A stretch of DNA of 64,000 bases from Mesocentrotus franciscanus (GCA_037976565.1 CP137668.1:2996261-3060260); one strand, 5' to 3'; numbered from the stretch's first letter, positions 35,801 to 46,251 are shown. Program-made: numbers and translations. The notes: generated by a model from the sequence alone, not told the origin.

Positions 35801-38800
35801 TTCCAGCCAACCTTCATAAAAAAAATAAATAATAATGATACATGTATTAATGTTAACTGTCACTGAAGTGGTGTGGAGCGCAGTGAGGGCAGAGCGTACC
35901 GCGACCGCGACCGATAGCACATTGATCTTGATCGATCGCATATATATGACGTCATCCATGGTATAGTGCCATGGTATAGTGCACTATACCATGGATGACG
36001 TCACGGTTAAATCATAGCAATGTTATGTTTGGTCACATGATGCTATGTTGACCAATCACTGAACAGGATTTCATTGATCAAAAATATAAAAGAAACTATC
36101 CAAAAAGAGGGGGTTAACCTTTTCACTTTCAGGTTCAAAAGAGAGCAGGGACAGTTTATCAGAGTAACGTATTTGGCCTACTAAGACTTGTCAAATACAA
36201 CAAACAAGAAAAATTATGTTATCAATGTAGATTTTACTGTCATTCTGCTTGTTTGATGACTAATTCAATAAGATATTAAAGATGTGAACAAAATAGTAAT
36301 TATTTCCATGTAAACAGGTTGACATAGCATTTCAATTCCTATAAATCCGACATTCGTAGTGTTTTCAGTGCACCAGGAGCGTCCTTTGGTCCGTCTTTGT
36401 ATTTAATCACCCTAGGAACAGAATTCGGAATGAATGCAAATTTATTTTCCTGTCGTAGTTTTCTCACTTTCGTCATCAATTTGTTGTGCTCATCTCGCGT
36501 GTCGCTGTGCACGTCATCGCTTATGCCGACCTTTTGACCTTTGATGCGGACATCCTTTAGCGTAGAGCTACGTTTCAGTACGTCTTCTCGGTCCGTAAAT
36601 CGTAGAAGCCTGACGTGGATTGGGCGTGGCCGTACCGGTCCATCTTTTTGTTGGCGTGCACGTTTCCCGCTCGGTGTTCTGTGGGCACGCTCAATCTCTG
36701 TATCCGGGACATTGAGATGCTCAGCGAAAGATGTCTTGGCGCAGGTAGCACAATCGTAGGTGTTTCCTTCCTCCCCTTCTGGAATTCCGTGTAGCACGAC
36801 ATTATTCCGCTTGTTGCAATTAACAAGATCCACCACATTCCTGCGCAACTCATTAACATAATTTATGTCGACTTTTTTTCCTGAATTTCTTTGACTTTTT
36901 CCTTTAATTCTGCAAACTCTGTTTCTAGGTATCCAACTCCTTGCTCCAAATCCACAACTCTGGTATTCAATGCCTCAAATTTCTGCTCGATAATATTAAC
37001 TTTTTGCCCAATGATATCCACTTTCTTATGCATTTCCTCAATTCCAGACACCTTCAGCAATATCTCACGTAGGAGTTTATCCGTAGGATCTACGTTATAG
37101 GCACCTACCTCCATGTTCGGTTCTCTGTTGGGAGTGGCACTCGTAATTTTAAAGTTGCTCACATCAGCTTGTTTCTCTTCTGTTGAAGGGGTTCGTAGCC
37201 TTTTAAAACTCAGCATAGTTCAGAAAGTAAAATCCAAGTTCTCAAATCGTCAAAAATAATGATGTAGGCACAAAAACTGATTTTTGTTTATGTTGTCCCT
37301 GCTCTCCTCTGTGTACTATTTACAAATCCATCAAGGGCGCCCTCAAACTTTAATCTTGCAATACACACGCAAATGCAAATTCAGATGTACAAATCCAGTA
37401 GTAAATGATACTTTTAAGTCATCGACACATTTTATGGTAGAGAAACGACCATATGGTCTTCGAGAAGTTATATTCAACTGAGCTTATTCAACTGAGTGCA
37501 ATTCTATGACAGAGTGTCGACGTCTTAGCTGATCATAAACATGTCATTGGCGTATTTATTGATTTGAGCAAGGCATTCGACACTCTATTCTTTTGAAGAA
37601 ACTGTATTGTTATGGTGTTAGAGGAATAGCCTTAAACTGGTTTGAGAGCTATTTGTCAAACAGGAAACAGTTTACTTCTTATAATCATGTTAATTCTGAA
37701 ATATTAAATATTAAATGTGGAGTCCAACAGAACTCAATATTAGGCCCGCTCTTGTTTTTATTTTATATCAATGACATTTCTAATTCGTTACTGTCTTACG
37801 ATATATTATAATGTTTGCTGATGACACAAATGTATTTGTCTCCCATTCGAATTTCAATGTTCTCATCGACGCTCTGAACTCGAAACTGCCAAAACTTTTT
37901 TTGTTTGTATTCATAGATTTTATTTCTCAAAGCTCCAATTCTTTTTCGTACATAACATAGTTTATACAAAACTGCAACATAATTATAACAAAGCTTTTTT
38001 ATCATTTGATAAACAAACACAGATACAACACAATTCATTGTTCATTATTTCACAATATATAGGACGAAAATATATCACAATCACATAATAGAAAGATATT
38101 ACCGAACTACACAATTATTTCAACCCACAAGCTAGAACAAAACAATGCTTTTTTCAGAAAAAGACTGAATACTTGAAAACAAAATATATATAAAAAATAA
38201 TGAGTTTCATATTTCTCATATTATTATACAGAATTGAAATTTTGAGTTTTTCTTTTTTTAAAACACGAACTATCACAAAACCCTCTCCCTTCCTTTCCCC
38301 TCGGATACTATAAGAAAGATTAAATATACAAAAATAAATTGTTATATGTACTTACTGATACACTGTAACCTGCTTGCTTTTACCGTATCTTCCCTTGTAA
38401 CATTCCAAGTACACTTCTGAAGCAAAAAGTTGGCTGAGAAAAAAGGAGTAAAAAGCGTATGCAATCACCTTTTTAGGCAAACTACTCGAATTGTTGTTAA
38501 AAGTAAATAAATGAATATTCTAATGACAATGTATTTATGCAGTGTTTTCTGCTGCTGCTGATGATGATGTATATTGTTTACATTGTATTCATTATAATTT
38601 TTACAATCGTGGATTTTGATGAGTCAGACTAGTGTCCAGTCTTTCACTTTCAGAAACATGTCATGGTTCTCCCTAATAGTGTTAAATCATCTCCATATTG
38701 ATATTGATCCATTTTATCAATATGACTGGAAATAATAGAAATATGACTTGAATCTTTGTACCAAATTTTTATGCCATATATGTGCAAGACTTTACATTGC

Positions 38801-41265
38801 ATGTGGTTTTCAGAAAGACTGACTCAATATCTGATCATTTTAACGATTCCAGTAAAGAGGTATCAAATAAGGCAAGATTCTTCTGCAATAGTCAAATGAG
38901 AAAAGTAGAACGTGAGAAAGGTTGATAACTAGATAACTGATAGTTTGGACGTGACAAAAAAAAGTATGACCCGGAGTAGGCACCACCAAACAAGAATGAC
39001 CACAAAAATTGTAAGTAAAGAAGTACAATTAAAATCCAATAATTTAATCGAAATGAAATCTGGGCCCCGTATTACAAAGAGTTGATATCAATCGCAACTA
39101 TGTACATAAGAGATAGGAGACTTTAAACTTGCGATTGATTGGAGGACTTACGATTGATTACGATCAATCGTAACTCCTTGTAAGACGTGGCCCTGATTGG
39201 CCATCAGTCTCCGGTGACTGTTGAATATCAGATATTCACTTAAGTTTTTTTCGGGGAACATTTACATTTTATCAAATAACAGTTCATACAATTTACTCAC
39301 AATTATCGCAGACAATGCTTGCACAAGCCGATTTGTTATATTGTGCATCTACCTCACTTCCAAAGTGAGAGACTCCAGGAAATCCTAACTGTCTACAGGT
39401 AAACTCCGCCAGGTTTGAAGTCCAAATTTCATTGCAAACGGGTAGCCACTGGTTCAGAGGATCTGGATATAAAACCTCCAAGATTCCCTCGTTAGCTACA
39501 ATGCTGTTCTCGAGTCTCACGTTGCTTGTTCTCTCTGCACGATTAGATTACATTCAAACCTTGTTAAAATCGAAATGAAGTTGAAGTGGATCTCAAATGA
39601 TAAGTACATAATGATATTAAAGCTATACTCATCCTCAAATGAAAGTATATGAGCAAAGCAGAGTTCATGAATTGTAAAGCGACAAATTTGAATTGATGAA
39701 AAAAGGACCAGAATCATGTTATCAAAACAAAATTTAACCTAAAAGAAAACCGCATGTGTCACTGCATTTGCTGAGAGTGCATAACCTCCAAGACAGTTGA
39801 CTTTGTTACTCTCTTTTAAAACTTATAATTCGTCCAACTTTGCTTGATGTGGAAGTTTTACTAGGCTACTTCACAATAACGTTTAAGCAAATGAAAATGT
39901 TAACTAATTTACTACTTTCTATAGTATTTTTGATCTGTCATGAACAGAAATGCAAGATGATGAAAGTTTTTTACTTAGAAAAAAAGGGAAAAGAAAAATA
40001 ACCTTACCCTGCTACATTTCTTCGAACCATGTTTATCAACAAGTAATAGGTTTCAAATATATTCATTTTGTACCTAATGAGTTCTACATACTGAAAATGT
40101 TTGTCCACTATTACATGTATAAAAATGTTATAATTGTATTTAAACGGCTTATAAGGATAGAAAAATAAGTATTGCATGTACGAAAAGGGCTTGCTTTTCG
40201 TTCTGCGTATCGAAAATGTGGCATAGGATTGGTTTAGGACAAAAAAATAATTGATTATTTTTGACAGAAAACGAGGAGATATATATGAAAGGAAACCCCT
40301 ATTTCACAAGAAAAGAGGAAAGTATAGATTATAAAGCACACTACTCCTATACACTTTTATGAAGTTCATTCTCATTTTTGTTTAAATCCTATTTTGCGTC
40401 ACACATTGATTCTTATACGGTCCTTTATGAACTGATTCTCTAAAGTCCTAAATGTTGATGTCATAGATTTTTTTGTGTGTTTAGTAAAAACCCACATTTT
40501 TTGACATCACGGATCCTGTCACAAACCACCCTATTTCTAAATTAAACGATGCATGGACTGAGCACACACCTGATTTATCATAGCAATTAAGTGCCAGACG
40601 GAAACCTTTGAAGGAGTTCAATCCATTTGATTTAAAAGTCATAAGAACCGAAGATCTTGTAGATAAGAAAGGAGGAACACTCAGGTCTTGTCCAGAATAG
40701 TTCCGGCTGTTGAAGTGTCCTTCAGGATCTAGTATTCCCAAAACGTCATACCCTCGTTCGGTACTGAATTCTTCGAAGACGATGGCGATGCCCTTGTATG
40801 TTGGTGCTGTGATATTCCACTTGGTATTCTCGTCGTAGCCATAATTGCTGGGGTAATTACCAGATTCCAGCCTCTTCGTTTCATTGCAAGATAGACTTAT
40901 CATTTTTCCTGTTAGAAAACATGCATAACAATGTATATAACGTTATCATGTAAAGATCATACTTTTTAAAACAAACTGTTGTTAATTTTTAGCTTATATT
41001 GTGCAACTAAATATTTGTTTTTAAACATAAAAATAGCACAGCTAGTAAATCCATTATCTTACATCTTTTTTAAATAAGGAAGTACAAACATTCATATTAA
41101 ATACATTAAATACATATCACGTAAATATAAATGTAGGAGAAATCGAAGGAATGTGCATTGTTGTAATAAATTATAATATATATATAATTTACGGTTACCA
41201 TTGCTCCATGATAGTAGTAAGAATCCGAAGAAAATGATTATATCCAAGTAATGTCCCGACTCCAT
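26579..41265 (-). CDS. CUB-SRCR-WSC-CCP type I receptor with tyrosine-motif tail (copy A)
   Basis: Seen: nine exons join in frame with GT-AG borders into 558 residues: signal peptide (1-21), CUB (30-131), SRCR (141-239), WSC-like (243-324), CCP/sushi (330-388), stem (400-417), membrane helix (418-440), basic stop-transfer KRRRSR, and a cytoplasmic tail (441-558). All junctions from the signal exon to the membrane exon are phase 1, and the last is phase 0. About ten N-glycosylation sequons lie outside the membrane. The tail holds YADM (457), YGYTLP, YGYQIP and SDYAEL (552). Family knowledge: CUB, SRCR, WSC and CCP are adhesion or pattern-recognition modules, YxxM recruits PI3K, YxxP suits Crk-type SH2 domains, and SxYxxL is the ITIM pattern. 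Inference: an innate-immune or cell-recognition signalling receptor. The intron after the SRCR exons contains an L1-like LINE. No named homologue is recognised. The exon chain was assembled by eye and skipped exons are possible. Confidence 0.8.
27420..27547 (-). CDS. Receptor A exon 8: transmembrane helix and stop-transfer
   Basis: TTTTAG acceptor, GTACAT donor, phase 1 to 0. The helix IWIASILAGSSVAVILVVVI is followed by basic TRVIKRRRSR, giving a type I orientation with the tail inside. Intact here, but damaged in both other copies. Confidence 0.85.
27598..27680. repeat. ATT/ATC microsatellite in receptor intron
   Basis: Imperfect ATT and ATC units just upstream of the membrane exon. Present with different lengths in units B (63230-63308) and C (44500-44575). 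Confidence 0.9.
27897..27926 (-). CDS. Receptor A exon 7: 30-base stem micro-exon
   Basis: A phase 1-1 micro-exon encoding FTTETYSTM, rich in Thr and Ser as expected for a glycosylated stem. It has a strong GTAAGT donor and an AAG acceptor after a pyrimidine-rich tract. The same exon and splice sites recur at 44823-44852 and 63526-63555, supporting it as a real unit. Confidence 0.72.
28205..28985 (-). mobile_element. CR1/L2-group LINE 3' fragment in receptor intron
   Basis: The minus strand reads KVVWSNRSHAHATKLQKNQK, then in other frames TRQIDSGSLRVPRFYSD and SSVNSSKRLF, the order expected of a LINE C-terminal end. Unit C lacks this stretch, marking it as an insertion in the A/B lineage. 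Confidence 0.65.
29290..29375. repeat. Scrap of a CCP exon end
   Basis: It resembles 30185-30300 (intron plus the 3' part of the CCP exon), including AGGTTGCAATG and CCTTGTGAGGAA. It probably marks an extra, broken CCP exon in the same gene. Confidence 0.5.
30247..30471 (-). CDS. Receptor A exon 6: CCP/sushi domain
   Basis: A phase 1-1 exon with four cysteines (330, 356, 370, 388), the CQPGYVINGS signature and Trp381 before IPHC, a standard CCP module. The acceptor is CAAG and the donor GTGATA. Three N-glycosylation sequons are present. Confidence 0.87.
31254..31508 (-). CDS. Receptor A exon 5: WSC-like domain
   Basis: The CTCAG acceptor and GTATG donor enclose a phase 1-1 exon of 84 whole codons. 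YRGCFPLP, GDCMYTC, NGCYCLN and a final Cys306 give the WSC pattern, with six cysteines where many WSC domains have eight. Family knowledge: WSC domains bind carbohydrates in several proteins. The assignment is by pattern, so a divergent relative is possible. Confidence 0.75.
31932..35420 (-). pseudogene. L1/Tx1-type ORF2 (endonuclease-RT), broken
   Basis: Fragments in order on the minus strand: 35232-35420 and 35036-35242 (endonuclease start), 34760-35023 (GDFNTVLD), 33619-34491 (linker and RT motifs 0-3), 33353-33652 (RT with QGCPLSPYLL), 32788-33060, 32369-32602 and 31932-32264 (C-terminal end). The frame changes between nearly every piece. Confidence 0.85.
35652..35764. repeat. Imperfect palindrome, 44-base arms
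   Basis: ACTAGTGGAAATTATGGAT at the left pairs with ATCCATAATTTCACTAGT at the right, and AATAGCACTATTT pairs with AAATAGTGCTATT. The loop carries a second hairpin, GGGGCGTAGCCCC. Confidence 0.85.
35947..36003. repeat. Perfect palindrome with a CRE octamer at each end
   Basis: Two 23-base arms match perfectly around an 11-base centre. Each arm starts at TGACGTCA (35947-35954 and 35996-36003), the consensus CREB/ATF site, and contains CCATGGTATAGTGC. Confidence 0.92.
36339..37216 (-). pseudogene. L1-type ORF1 protein, frameshifted
   Basis: The N-terminal half (36863-37216) is a heptad coiled coil (KVDIIGQKVNIIEQKFEALN). The C-terminal half (36339-36848) has the RRM-like L1 ORF1 core (NNVVLHGIPEGEEG, IERAHRTP, RPIHVRLLRFTDREDVLK). 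The halves are in different frames around 36855. Known role: RNA-binding trimer chaperone of L1 transposition. Confidence 0.85.
37500..37890 (+). mobile_element. CR1/L2-group LINE RT relic
   Basis: Reads GVFIDLSKAFDTL, then YGVRGIALNWFESYLSNRKQ, GVQQNSILGPLLFLFYINDI and, in another frame, FADDTNVFVSHSNF. Catalytic motifs are visible but split by frameshifts. Confidence 0.8.
38356..38433 (-). CDS. Receptor A exon 4: end of SRCR domain
   Basis: A 78-base exon with acceptor TTTTTTCTCAG and donor GTAAGT. Joined in phase 1 it gives SNFLLQKCTW and RLQCI, the expected C-terminal SRCR pattern of two cysteines (221 and 238), six in the domain overall. It is too short to stand out as an ORF. It is supported by the phase match at both ends and by completing the domain. 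Confidence 0.78.
39062..39193. mobile_element. Short MITE with GGGCC ends
   Basis: The left end GGGCCCCGTATTACAAAGAG is the imperfect inverse of the right end CTCCTTGTAAGACGTGGCCC. The interior has inverted CAATCGCAACT blocks. CTG on both sides could be the target duplication. Confidence 0.7.
39301..39534 (-). CDS. Receptor A exon 3: first part of SRCR domain
   Basis: The GTGCAG acceptor and GTGAGT donor enclose a phase 1-1 exon. VRLENSIVANEGILEV opens the SRCR fold and FTCRQLGF is its signature. Cysteines fall at residues 169, 182, 206 and 211. The usual WGTVC motif is replaced by WLPVC. Confidence 0.85.
40570..40908 (-). CDS. Receptor A exon 2: CUB domain
   Basis: The CTAACAG acceptor and GTGTGT donor enclose a phase 1-1 exon. 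The product has a CUB layout: Cys30, YPSNYGYDENTKWNI, IVFEEFSTE, a YSG loop, SSVLMTFKSNG, and a final GFRLALNCYD (Cys131). Only the outer two of the usual four cysteines are present, as in two-Cys CUB variants. Three N-glycosylation sequons are visible. Confidence 0.85.
41199..41265 (-). CDS. Receptor A exon 1: start codon and signal peptide
   Basis: The exon encodes MESGHYLD followed by the hydrophobic core IIIFFGFLLLSW, then SNG at the GTAACC donor (phase 1). An earlier in-frame ATG at 41331 lies inside a TATATATATA tract that may be the TATA box. The internal ATG also gives a standard-length signal peptide, so I chose it. Confidence 0.75.
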
Positions 41266-41330
41266 GATTCCTCGGTAGATGTAGTCACCATGAGATGATA
41301 TGAGAGTACTGTTATACTTCCTTGTACACA

Positions 41331-41350
41331 TATATATATATCAGACGTCA
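41331..41350 (-). promoter_or_regulatory. candidate core promoter of receptor A: TATA-like tract and CRE-like site
   Basis: On the minus strand TGACGTCT (one base off the CRE octamer) is followed directly by TATATATATA, about 65 bases before the chosen ATG. The spacing would suit a start site near 41300. AT-rich chance matches are common here, so this is tentative. Confidence 0.3.
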
Positions 41351-42239
41351 AAGGATTCGATACCTGAATCATAACTACTTACGGAATGAGGAACCATGGA
41401 TTAATTCATTTCATAAACTCACTCGGTGAGTTTATATATATATTACGCACTTGATAACTTGATGTCATATCAACCCATTGCCTACCAGAACCTGGTGGCT
41501 CCTACACCAAAACTTATGGGAATAAAATAATTCATTAGTCAATGGGCTTCATGACTATTTTAAACTTATAATTTAGGCATTTACCGAACATTATACCAAA
41601 TAGAAAATAAAGAAATGCGATACAAACTTGGCAATTTGATAATAAATTGACCTTTTCCGTCAAAAAAGTCAAAACAATTTTCATAATAATGAATCTGTCA
41701 ACAGACGATATATTAAACGATTAGCAAATAATGAGGAATTTGCAAGACATAATCAACACATTGTCACCTTAAAATACCTTATTTTTTGTTCCCCAAAGAT
41801 TCAGAGAGGTATATATTGATCCGCATCTTGTGCTTCTTAGAAACAAAAGATAAATGAATAAACACAAGCTAAGATGAATAAACAAACTATTCTAGTCTAG
41901 AAGATTTTTCCATTTCAGCAGATAACTAGCGGTCAATGATTGACAATTGATGAACAAATTATACAGCTGAATCCTCAAAAAGTTTATGTATGTACAAAGG
42001 AGAAAGAAATTGAGATCGATCAACTCTCAAATTTAGTAGAAGCAGAAATAATTAATAGAGGATTTCACTTTTTTTCAAAGACAAATACGAATATGCAAAG
42101 CACGCTAATCGTCGTAACTAAACTTAACTTATTTTGAAACATCAGCAGTTTACGATGATTTTTTTTTTTAAAGATTAGAATAGATAGAAAGAATTTCCGT
42201 TTCTAAGTCACATTATAACACAAGATACGGTGTATTTCA

Positions 42240-42398
42240 CATCGTTGATATTAATATTACTAATAATTATAACAACAACAGCCATAAAAATAGTAATAAT
42301 AATGATAATAATATCAATCAATTATGATGATAACAATAATGATAATAATAATAATAATAACAATAATGATAATAATGATAATAATAATAATGACATTA

Positions 42399-42431
<33 letters not shown>

Positions 42432-42435
42432 TTTT
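42240..42435. repeat. ATA/ATG trinucleotide microsatellite
   Basis: Imperfect AATAATGAT units over nearly 200 bases. Apparent long runs of Asn, Asp or Ile in translation are artefacts of this. Confidence 0.95.
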
Positions 42436-42870
42436 CTTGGGTTCTAGCGGTCTGCTTCGAGACCAAAGTGTGGGAGATAATCTACGATGAAAACATCGAA
42501 TGTTCTTAGCACCTTCTTATGGATTCATTACTTGGGTTGTGAATCAGATTATTCACTTGACGGCAACATCAGCAACAATATTTACAACGAATAGTCACAA
42601 GGATACCTGTAAATATTTTTCATGGGTACCATAAAACTGCTCCAATTCTTATCTTGAAAAGTCCAATGCTACTCTAGGGCTATTTTAACAAAAACTACTT
42701 TGAAGTGAAATGTTATCGCTGTTTATATCGTGGTTCGAAATCGGGACATCTCATAGACCGACAGCCCATGGGATCGAATATGTTGGTCTGGGAAACCCTC
42801 AGAAAAGTTAGGTCCATAAGACCGACATGTCTCTGTCTGTCTCGCTTGCGTCTTCAAGCACGTATCTCAT

Positions 42871-43104
42871 GGCCTTATCTTACAAAGGGTTGCGATTGAT
42901 CCAAATCAATTGCAAGTCCTCTGATCAATCGCAAGTTTGCAGTCTCCTATCTCTTATGTACATAGTTGCGATTGATCCAAATCAATTGCAAGTCCTCTGA
43001 TCAATCGCAAGTTTGCAGTCTCCTATCTCTTATGTTCATAGTTGCGATTGATATCAATCGCAAATAAGTTGCGATTAATATCAACTCTTTGTAAGACAGG
43101 GCCC
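42871..43104. mobile_element. MITE of the same family with an internal 76-base tandem duplication
   Basis: Ends GGCCTTATCTTACAAAGGG and (inverse) GGGCCCTGTCTTACAAAGAG. A 76-base unit starting TGCGATTGATCCAAATCAAT is repeated almost exactly at 42891 and 42967. Confidence 0.75.
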
Positions 43105-44328
43105 AGGTTGTTGCAAACAGATTTTTGTCATAACCACTTTTGGGATTGGCAAAAGACCTTGGAGCAATTTTTCTTTTAATACTGGGGGTACTGACGAAAA
43201 GAAAGTTAAGCCCTAATGTCCGAACAAAATAATAAAGAAAAGGAGACAAGGCATTTCTAGGTGTCTTTTGCACTGCAAATTTAGCTGATAGCAGCTCACA
43301 TGCTCAAGTTTGCTATATTATGCAGCACCATGCACCGCCGACCAAGGTCCACGGTGTGACTCCCGGAAGTTGCAAACGGGTGAACTATTTCGTTGTTTCT
43401 GAATCCTGAGTACCTATTTGATTGACAGCTTGCCTCTTAACCCTCTTTTGCTGGTCAGGTGATAGTATTTTTTCTCGGATATTCAATTAATCATCATGAT
43501 CATGATATAATGTGATAAACGGAGGCTCCTTTACAGTGCCGTAGTTGATCTATTTGTGAACGTTATTGACGCAAATATTTTGTTTTTATCTGATCAGTAA
43601 TCATGAGGAGTTAAGGGACTTTCACATTCTTCATACAACCGATAAAAAATGACGTTGTTACATTATTCGAATTAGTAATATCATAGAACTCGTTCTACTT
43701 TGCAGAGCTTGTCATCACACACAAAACTGCGTAATTGTTGTATGAAATGTTACTTACTATATTCCTTCTACCGTACTTACCCTCTAACATGCAAAAGAAA
43801 ATAATGAAAACAATTTTAAAACCACAAAGATATTAATGGTTTTCTTTGAAGGCATCACTGTGCAACACCCTTTAACAGTACCCAACCGTTTTCTATGAAA
43901 ATAGGACATAAGACAGGATTTTTTTAAATCTTTCAATACTTAAATGCCTGGAATGGTATATAGAGCCAATTCATTGCTTTGTGACGATTTAAATTCATCT
44001 TAAATGTTATTAAATTGCAATAATATAGTTAGGAGAATAAAGGAATCGATCAGATCAGTTTTTCCCAATTTGTATCACTAATAATGGTCTGTTTCCACTC
44101 AAACTTTCAGATTATCTTTAATTGTACATCTAGCATTGAAGTCACTACCTTTAAATACCACCATTTTCTCACATCGGAACCATGTTACCAAGTCCCTTAT
44201 AGGTTAATGTACTTTCATGTGAAATATGTAAGGAGCCTCTCTTCATCACATGGCTTCTTGGGAATGGCTAGACAAATGACGCAATCTTGGCTTTTAAAGA
44301 GTAAATGAACAATACATCAAAAAGGTAT

Positions 44329-44852
44329 CTCAGCTGTACGACTTCGATGATGACGCGTGTGAGAGTGTTGACGACCACATGAATCACTGCCACTGAACTG
44401 CCTGCCAAGATAGAGGCTATCCATAGTCCTCTTTCTTTGTATTGTAATCCTAAAGTAAATAAAAAGATTATTTCAAGTCTGCAATACTGTCTTCAATCGT
44501 TATTATTATTATAATTATCATTGTTATTATTATTATTATCATTATCATGATCATCATCATCAGTATTATTATTATTTCAAACAAGCATTGGTTTCGATTG
44601 CAAAATAGGTTTATTGCATTGGTTTATTGCAAAAACCATCCCAATAAGCGATTAAATACTTCGGCAAAAAAAGAACATGCATGATGTAGTATATAGGTGT
44701 TCTAGTGGAATTAACAAAATATTGGACACAGATATGCAAAGGGCATGGGATCGAGCCCCGCCGTGGTATGTTATGATGTCCATTGGAGATATATGATCAA
44801 CAGAAACCACTAAAATACCTACCCATAATCGAGTACGTCTCAGTTGTGAAAT
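44329..44852 (-). pseudogene. Receptor copy C: decayed stem and transmembrane exons
   Basis: A stem exon at 44823-44852 (FTTETYSIM, donor GTAGGT) and a membrane exon at 44329-44449 match copy A. The membrane exon has lost seven bases in the stop-transfer region, which shifts the frame; it carries His and Asn inside the helix; and its donor GT is now AT. No tail exon lies downstream. Homology to copy A flanks runs from about 44205 to 45350. Confidence 0.8.
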
Positions 44853-44982
44853 CTTGGCATTGGGAGAAATAATATTGCATAAAGGTGAAGACATTGATAG
44901 GATAAAACATATTAATTTTGAATAAATAATCCTAATTTTTTTGTTTTTGTATTTTCTGTCCCTGCATAAATCACATGTTCTG

Positions 44983-44984
<2 letters not shown>

Positions 44985-45014
<30 letters not shown>
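44985..45014. repeat. TA microsatellite
   Basis: About 15 TA units in unit C, where units A and B have only a few. Confidence 0.95.
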
Positions 45015-45017
<3 letters not shown>

Positions 45018-46251
45018 ATGTATTCAATGTAATTGAACTTGTGTTTGATGTAAAGCTTGATTTTATCATCTGTAGAACATTGTCACAATTCATATATATT
45101 TTAATAAATCTTGAATCTTGAATTTAATTATATTGAACCCCGATCACAAATTAATAGATATGAGTACTTAAGTAGAAAGAGGACGTCCCTCTTATTGTAT
45201 ATCTTATGTACAGCTTTCAATTTCCTTTTCCATATTTAAGGATGCATTGAATGAAAATAAATTATATGTATGTCATCTACATTATGCTTCGCTTTATTCA
45301 ATATATTGGCAATGAGGTGATTTTATATTGGTCTCGGTATATTAATAATTTTAGGTTAGGGATTTCAAATTACAATTTAACATTTACACAAAATAGTCAT
45401 TGCATTTGAATACATGTATAAATGAGTCACAATAACATATGCAAAATGCACATCATAGATAATGCATTGTAGTACATAATCATACATTGATGCAAATTTG
45501 AGTCTCACTGTTCAAGGTTCAATTCTCAAATTCAGACCCATGTTTGAGTGAGTTCGTTTGAAAAGTTCGATCAGGAATTTCATGGTATCTTCTTCTTCTT
45601 CTTGATTTGATTTTGTTTGGCAATTAGTCACAGTTGACTATTTTTGCCACACACTATTTTATGAATTTTTTATTCACATATTCATATATACATGCGTACA
45701 ATTACATGTCATAAATGACTATTTTTAGAAATTTTCCCCCTCCATCCCCCTTGCTTATTTTATTTTATTTTTTTCTTCTTTTTTTTTTTTTTTTTAGAAA
45801 ATTATATTTACTCAATTCAACGAGACGGCCTAGCTCATTGTACGTATACGTACGGTACTTTACTTGTGTTTACGCGCGCGCAAATATCACCTCTGTATGC
45901 ACATGTGTACTTCGCACTCACCCCCACCCTTTTCAAAATGCCATCTTACCAGTCCTTGAGGTTCATTTCTCAGACTTTCGGTTTTAAACCTAGGTCACTC
46001 CGGCATAGGTGAGGGGGTGCCAGCTGGCATGTGATGCTAGGGTGATCACCGAAATTGTTAGAAAAAATAAATTGTCAAATTAGTAACAAGTATTGTGGGC
46101 TTTTATTGGTGCAAGAGAAGGAGGATGGAGGGGGAACAAAAAAAAAAAAAAAAAAAAAAAAACCTACATATAGATATACATATACATACACATTATAAAT
46201 ATATTAATTAATTGCTTTGATACAGCCGCTTCGTTCTTAAAACGAAGCGAA

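Larger units (their letters stand above)
35640..36100. mobile_element. Insertion between L1 ORF1 and ORF2 carrying two palindromes
   Basis: The 900-base gap between the two LINE ORFs is far longer than usual for L1-type elements and contains palindromes at 35652-35764 and 35947-36003. I infer an inserted non-coding element. Its exact ends are unclear. Confidence 0.5.
31660..37260 (-). mobile_element. L1/Tx1-like LINE, dead, in the SRCR-WSC intron of receptor A
   Basis: ORF1 lies at 36339-37216 and ORF2 at about 31932-35420, same strand as the host gene. ORF2 holds endonuclease pieces (LNVRGLGNSFKRR, LLQETHS, IIVGDFNTVLD), RT (DKTPGSDGLPIEFYRTFWG, QRGVRQGCPLSPYLL, and SQYADDTVLFLF near 33310-33345 in another frame) and a C-terminal zinc-binding stretch (CNFCETHIQTLVHLFLRC). 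At least seven frame changes show it cannot move. The ends are approximate and no target duplication was found. Confidence 0.85.
44205..45350. repeat. Older, partial duplicate of the receptor 3' region (unit C)
   Basis: The left part matches about 27310-28205 and the right part (45205-45350) matches about 28990-29120. The 780 bases between those blocks in unit A, a LINE fragment, are absent here, so unit C split off before or apart from that insertion. Confidence 0.75.

Noticed and set aside
36541..36759. Arg/Ser-rich plus-strand frame
   Set aside because: Antisense shadow of the L1-type ORF1 RRM region.
42230..42490. Open frames rich in Asn/Asp or Ile
   Set aside because: Pure translation of an ATA/ATG microsatellite.
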